Assembly: GCA_024138025.1 (NCBI GenBank) | Contig: JAMXBD010000024.1 | Span: 434,001 to 498,000 of the forward strand | Reading direction: 5' to 3' | Source: Combretum micranthum | Taxonomy: Eukaryota; Streptophyta; Magnoliopsida; Myrtales; Combretaceae | Length of the DNA stretch: 64,000 bases | Part shown: positions 60,154 to 64,000 of the stretch, in pieces | How positions within the stretch are numbered: the first letter of the stretch is position 1 | Layout of the letters: each line of letters opens with the position of its first letter | The notes under the pieces: generated by a model | What the model was told of the DNA's origin: nothing | What the model saw: only the letters and a program-made list of their open reading frames with translations | Databases searched by the model: none | Program-made: the position numbers and the translations under genes

Positions 60154-60985
60154 CTAATCATCTGACTGACCCGTTTTAATTCTGTCCACAAGAGTAGGTT
60201 GTATTCTCATGTTAGCCAAAAGTTCACCTACTTGTCTTGTGACTATCTCTAATCCAAATTTCCTCATATCATCAATCAAATGCCGTTCTGTAGTAACCAT
60301 AGCTGCCAAATTCTCTATCCGCTTCCTGCTTAACGCATCTGCCACGACATTTGCTTTCCCTAGGTGGTACTGTATGTCGATGTTGTAGTCTTTAATCAAT
60401 TCCAGCCACCTACGCTGTCTCATATTCAATTCCCTCTATGTGAATATATATTTAAGACTCTTGTGATCTGTGTACACTTTACATCTCTCGCCATATAGAT
60501 AATGTCTCCAAAGTTTCAAAGCGTGTACAACTGCCGCTAGTTCTAAATCATGGGTAGGATAATTCTTCTCGTACGGTTTCAATTGTCTCGAGGCATATGC
60601 AATAACCCTGCTCCCTTGCGTCAAAACACATCCTAGACCCTGAATTGAGGCATCACTATAGATTGCATATTCCTCACCACTTACTGGTAATGCTAACACT
60701 GGTGCTTTCACTAATCTGTCTTTCAACAACTGGAAGCTGTTTTCACACTTCTCACACCATTCGTACTTAATTCCTTTCTGTGTCAACCTCGTCAAAGGAC
60801 TGGCAATCTTGGAAAAATCATCCACAAATCGCCGATAATAACCTGCCATTCCTAGAAAACTTCTGATTTCTCACACAGTTTTAGGTCTTGACCATTCAAC
60901 CACTGCTTTTATTTTCTCAGGGTCTACCGATAATCCACTTCCATTTACTATGTGCCCCAAGAATGATACCTGCTCCAACCAAAAC
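60154..60985 (-). pseudogene. RNase H domain and connection of the chromovirus pol
   Basis: In one frame with the RT part but cut by stop codons at 60871-60873 (TGA), 60436-60438 (TAG) and 60154-60156 (TAG), plus the TAG at 60985-60987. Signatures: [19 protein letters not shown] (end of RT), [10 protein letters not shown] (first catalytic Asp), [20 protein letters not shown] (catalytic Glu) and YTDHKSL (catalytic Asp). [14 protein letters not shown] follows. Length and order are normal for Ty3/gypsy. Confidence 0.9.
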
Positions 60986-61640
60986 TAACATTTTGAGAGC
61001 TTTGCATATAACCGCTCCTCTTTCAACATATTCAAAACCAATCTTAAATGTTCCTCATGTTCTTCCCTATTCCTCGAATATACCAAAACATCATCTATGA
61101 ATACTACCACGAACATATCAAGGTATTCTCTGAAAACTCGATTCATTAGATCCATGAACACTGCTGGAGCATTCATTAATCCAAAAGGCATGACTACGAA
61201 TTCGTAATGTCCATATCTAGTCCTGAAAGCAGTTTTCTGAATATCCTCTGCCTTTATTCTCGGTTGATGATATCCAGCTCTCAGATCAATCTTAGAGAAA
61301 ACTGAAGTTCCTGCTAACTGATCAAACAGGTCGTCAATCCTTGGTAACAGGTACTTATTCTTTATTGTTACCTGATTTAACTCCCTGTAGTCTATACATA
61401 ACCGCATACTTCCATCTTTCTTCTTAACGAATAGTACTGGAGCTCCCCACGGTGATACACTTGGTCATATAAACTTTTTCTTTAGCAGATCATCCAACCG
61501 TGCCTTAAGTTCTGCCAACTCGGTAGGAGCCATCCTATAAGGTGCTTTTGATATCAGTGTAGTTCCTGGCACCAAATCTATTCCAAACTCTACTTCCCTT
61601 ATAGGTGGTAATCCAGGTAAATCATCTAGAAAAACTTCTG
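60985..61640 (-). pseudogene. Reverse transcriptase of the chromovirus (decayed)
   Basis: The frame continues from the protease ORF (APYRMAPTELAELKARLDDL). It is broken by TGA at 61465-61467 and resumes in frame with [48 protein letters not shown] and the catalytic box [11 protein letters not shown] (residues about 101-111 of the 61407-60985 frame). It ends at TAG 60985-60987. The FIDD form is one of the usual active-site variants in this group. Confidence 0.92.
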
Positions 61641-62115
61641 GGTACTCGCTCACAACCGGTATATCTGTTACTTCCACTATCTGTTTATCTTCCTTTATCA
61701 TCGATGCCAAAACTGATTTACCCCACAACTCATAAGTTGGTAGTACTGGGGGTCTTTGTACCACTAACTTATACTTAAACCGATATTCATCAGGTAAATC
61801 AAACTTTATCACTAGATGATGGCAATCTATAGCATGATATTTTGCTAACCAGTCTACTCCCAGAATAATATCAAAATCCACCATATCAATCACAATCAAA
61901 TCAGTAGGTAGATGTCTATATTCTATTACAATATCTACAAATCTACAAACTCTATCCAAAACAAATCCAGAACCCAAAGGAATACTAACAGATACCACAT
62001 CAGACATGATCTCCACACATAAACCACATGTACTCACAAAAGATTCAGATATGCATGAGAAGCTAGCGCCAGTATCAAATAAAATATAGACACTATGCTG
62101 TAGTATAGATAACAT
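61640..62115 (-). pseudogene. Aspartic protease of the chromovirus
   Basis: The catalytic motif is LFDTGASFSCIS (near residue 12 of the 62115-61465 frame). The later IILGVDWLAKYHAIDCH is the family's second conserved block. It runs without a stop into the RT start (YPEVFLDDLPGLPP). Relative to gag the frame shifts near 62130-62160. Confidence 0.9.
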
Positions 62116-62129
62116 ACCCGCAACAGTGT

Positions 62130-63304
62130 CTATAGAAGTTGCCTCGCTCCTTGAAGAGCATAAATCTTAGCTGGTGCTCGTTGACTCTGTCCATGGGAAA
62201 CTCTACCCAACTGTCTATCTTTGCAGTCCACCGCTCTGTGTCCTCCCTGACTACATTTAAAACAGAAAACCTGTGGAACTGTCTTTTCTATGCAAACATT
62301 GCTTTTATGTCCCAACTTTCCACATGAAAAACATGTGTTCTCTGTCCACTTGCAGTCCCTCAAGTCATGTGGCCCAAGGCATCTAGGGCATCTCTTATCA
62401 GAACTCTGCCCTACATATCTGTACTGCTGCACAAATGGTCTCTTTTCTTTATACTGAGTAACAACACTGACAGCTGGTCTCTTCTCTAAAAATACTTGAT
62501 TCCTCGGTGGTTCCCGGCTCCTGATTCTGCTCAAGCCCTGCTCAATCATCTTGGCTTTGTTCACAACCGCCGCATAATTGGTCAGATCCATTAAATTCAC
62601 CTGGTATTGTATTTCCGGTTCCAATCCAGTGATGAATTGGCTAACTTTTGCTTCCTACTTTCTTTCAGTGCATCAAGTAAAAACCTCATCAATCTATGTA
62701 GCTCGGCCTCATACTCTTCAACCGAAAGCTTTCCCTGCTGCAGCGTGTAATAGTCTTGCAACATCTTTTGCTTAATGCTGTCGGGGAAGTATTCTCTAAA
62801 GAAAGCCTGGTGAAGCATCTGCCATGTGATCATCCCTGGCATGTGCCTCTTAGTGCTTGCCCACTAGTTATTTGCCCTACCAGACAGCAAATACGATGCA
62901 TACTCCAAATTTTTGTTCTCAGGAATGTCCAATGCTGCAAATGTTTTCTCCACTTCCTCTATCCACACCTGAGCTTCCAATGGTTTTCCCGGCACTGGCT
63001 CAAACTTGTGCACTAAATCCACAAACTTGTTAAGGCTCAGCACATCTGGATGTCGAGCTCCACCCCCATGTCCATGCAGCCTTTGTGTCTCTTGCCTCCA
63101 AGCATCAGCATTCTCTTGGACTATCTGCATGTCCCTCCTCATATCCTGCTGCTGCTGACCTACCACTCCTATCAGGGCATTCACAGCCTGCATAAGCTGT
63201 GCTACATCCATTGGTGCTTGTCCTGCCGGTGGAGGCGGTAAATTCTCATTACAAGCCTGATGTTCCTCTTCATTTTCCTCAGTATTTCTTCTCCTGGGTG
63301 GCAT
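62130..63304 (-). pseudogene. Gag of the chromovirus (capsid and zinc knuckles, decayed)
   Basis: It starts MPPRRRNTEENEEEHQ at 63304, the first ATG after the primer site. Capsid-type words are WIEEVEKTFAALDIPEN, FREYFPDSIKQKMLQDYYTL and SVEEYEAELHRLMRF. CCHC-type knuckles are CFSCGKLGHKSNVC and CFKCSQGGHRAVDC, with an irregular third (CPRCLGPHDLRDC). An in-frame TAG lies at 62864-62866 and a frameshift near 62600-62660. Order and length fit a plant chromovirus Gag. Confidence 0.9.
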
Positions 63305-63477
63305 TTTAAAACAAACAAAACCTCATAGATTAGAACAAGGGTATCCAACTTGATTTAACAACTTAAATCTAAACATCAATAGTTTAACTAGACAACAACC
63401 CAATTTATCTACCCCTCTCATCTGGTCTCACCGTCCTAAGGAGTCAAAACTTAGGTCTACCAGATTTAAAACCTATT

Positions 63478-63489
63478 GCTCTGATACCA
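63478..63489 (-). other. Primer-binding site (initiator-Met tRNA type)
   Basis: TGGTATCAGAGC on the minus strand, seven bases inside the 5' LTR boundary at 63497; a perfect match to the common plant primer site. Confidence 0.92.
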
Positions 63490-63496
63490 AATAAGT

Positions 63497-64000
63497 TGTA
63501 ACGTCCTAAACCAAGGCATTACAACCTGCCACGTGTTCTCTCTTAATAGAACACGCTAAGGCTATAATTTCCATAAACAACATGAATATCACCTGTATAA
63601 CTCACAAGGTATATATAAAAATGTAGTCCTCAATAAAATAAATCATATGATAAGAATATAATCCCCATAATCAACAAACTAGACATTATTGACATAACTG
63701 CAGGTCAACAAGTCAAACCATGCCCTAAAACTGTCACCACATGAAAAACTCCAAGTACAACTTAAAATTTCAATGAACAGAATATAAATCAGACATAAAA
63801 GTCTTCTCTGATTCATCCTATATCATCTATGATTATCCAACTAGTCATCAGCAGGGTAGTCAGGACCGCTAACGCCATCCCCATCCTCATAGATGATATC
63901 ACAACCCGAAAGATCATAAATCACATTATCATCACCTGCACCTAAAATATAACAGAATGAGCGGCGAAGCCCAGTACAATAATATCCAATCCAGTTCAAG
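63497..64000 (-). mobile_element. 5' LTR of the chromovirus, first 504 bp in window
   Basis: It starts TGTAACGTCC on the plus strand and matches 56535-57040 closely. Differences cluster in the first 35 bp and near 63975. It continues past the window edge. The acceptor-like site is TTTTAG here, so AG is kept. Confidence 0.92.

Overview
The window is repeat-filled nuclear DNA of a flowering plant, most likely a eudicot with a large genome (an inference). It is very A+T-rich, has no bacterial gene organisation and no recognisable single-copy gene. Nearly all of it is long-terminal-repeat (LTR) retrotransposon sequence inserted into itself.

Layout. The main component is one LTR family, here called family A. 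It starts TGTAAACCCC or TGTAAGCCC, ends GGGGCGTGACA or a close variant, and is usually 3.2-4.3 kb, with extremes of 1.9 and 5.2 kb. I find fourteen copies, A1-A14, on both strands. Seven carry perfect 5-bp target-site duplications (TSDs): A3 gtcta, A4 agtac, A5 ttggg, A6 gaaga, A7 gttat, A11 gtttt, A12 ggtgt. A9 and A14 have near-perfect ones. A7 lies in A6, which lies in A2. A4 and A5 lie in A3, which also lies in A2. A2 lies against the truncated A1. A9 lies in A8, A11 in A10, and A14 in A13. Only A13 (49358-55219) is followed by a primer-binding-site-like sequence and internal region (55220-56534). The rest look like solo LTRs or deletion products.

From 56535 to the right edge lies a minus-strand Ty3/gypsy chromovirus (family B), probably Tekay/Del lineage. 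It has a 2186-bp 3' LTR, polypurine tract, decayed gag-protease-RT-RNase H-integrase-chromodomain, an initiator-Met tRNA primer site and a partial 5' LTR. Family-B LTR pieces also lie at 1-320 and about 34190-35480. A third LTR-like sequence (family C) occupies about 44541-45736, and a Tat-like LTR remnant about 38280-38768. About 35481-38280 is the only stretch I cannot assign to a repeat.

Most interesting: family-A LTRs look like small multi-exon transcription units. Each has a TATA box, a pyrimidine-rich leader ending AG/GTAA, an acceptor-like TTTAG, a short exon, a GTGAGT donor, a second acceptor (TTTTGCAG in the best copy) and a further donor. The short exon carries a reading frame of exactly 14 codons ending (E/x)DY(Y/F)D-stop. 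It keeps its length and phase across very diverged copies and uses all three stop codons. Downstream, two adjacent hairpins are kept by many paired compensatory changes. This suggests the LTRs carry a conserved spliced mini-gene and a structured RNA element. That is an inference from comparing copies within this window; no database search was possible.
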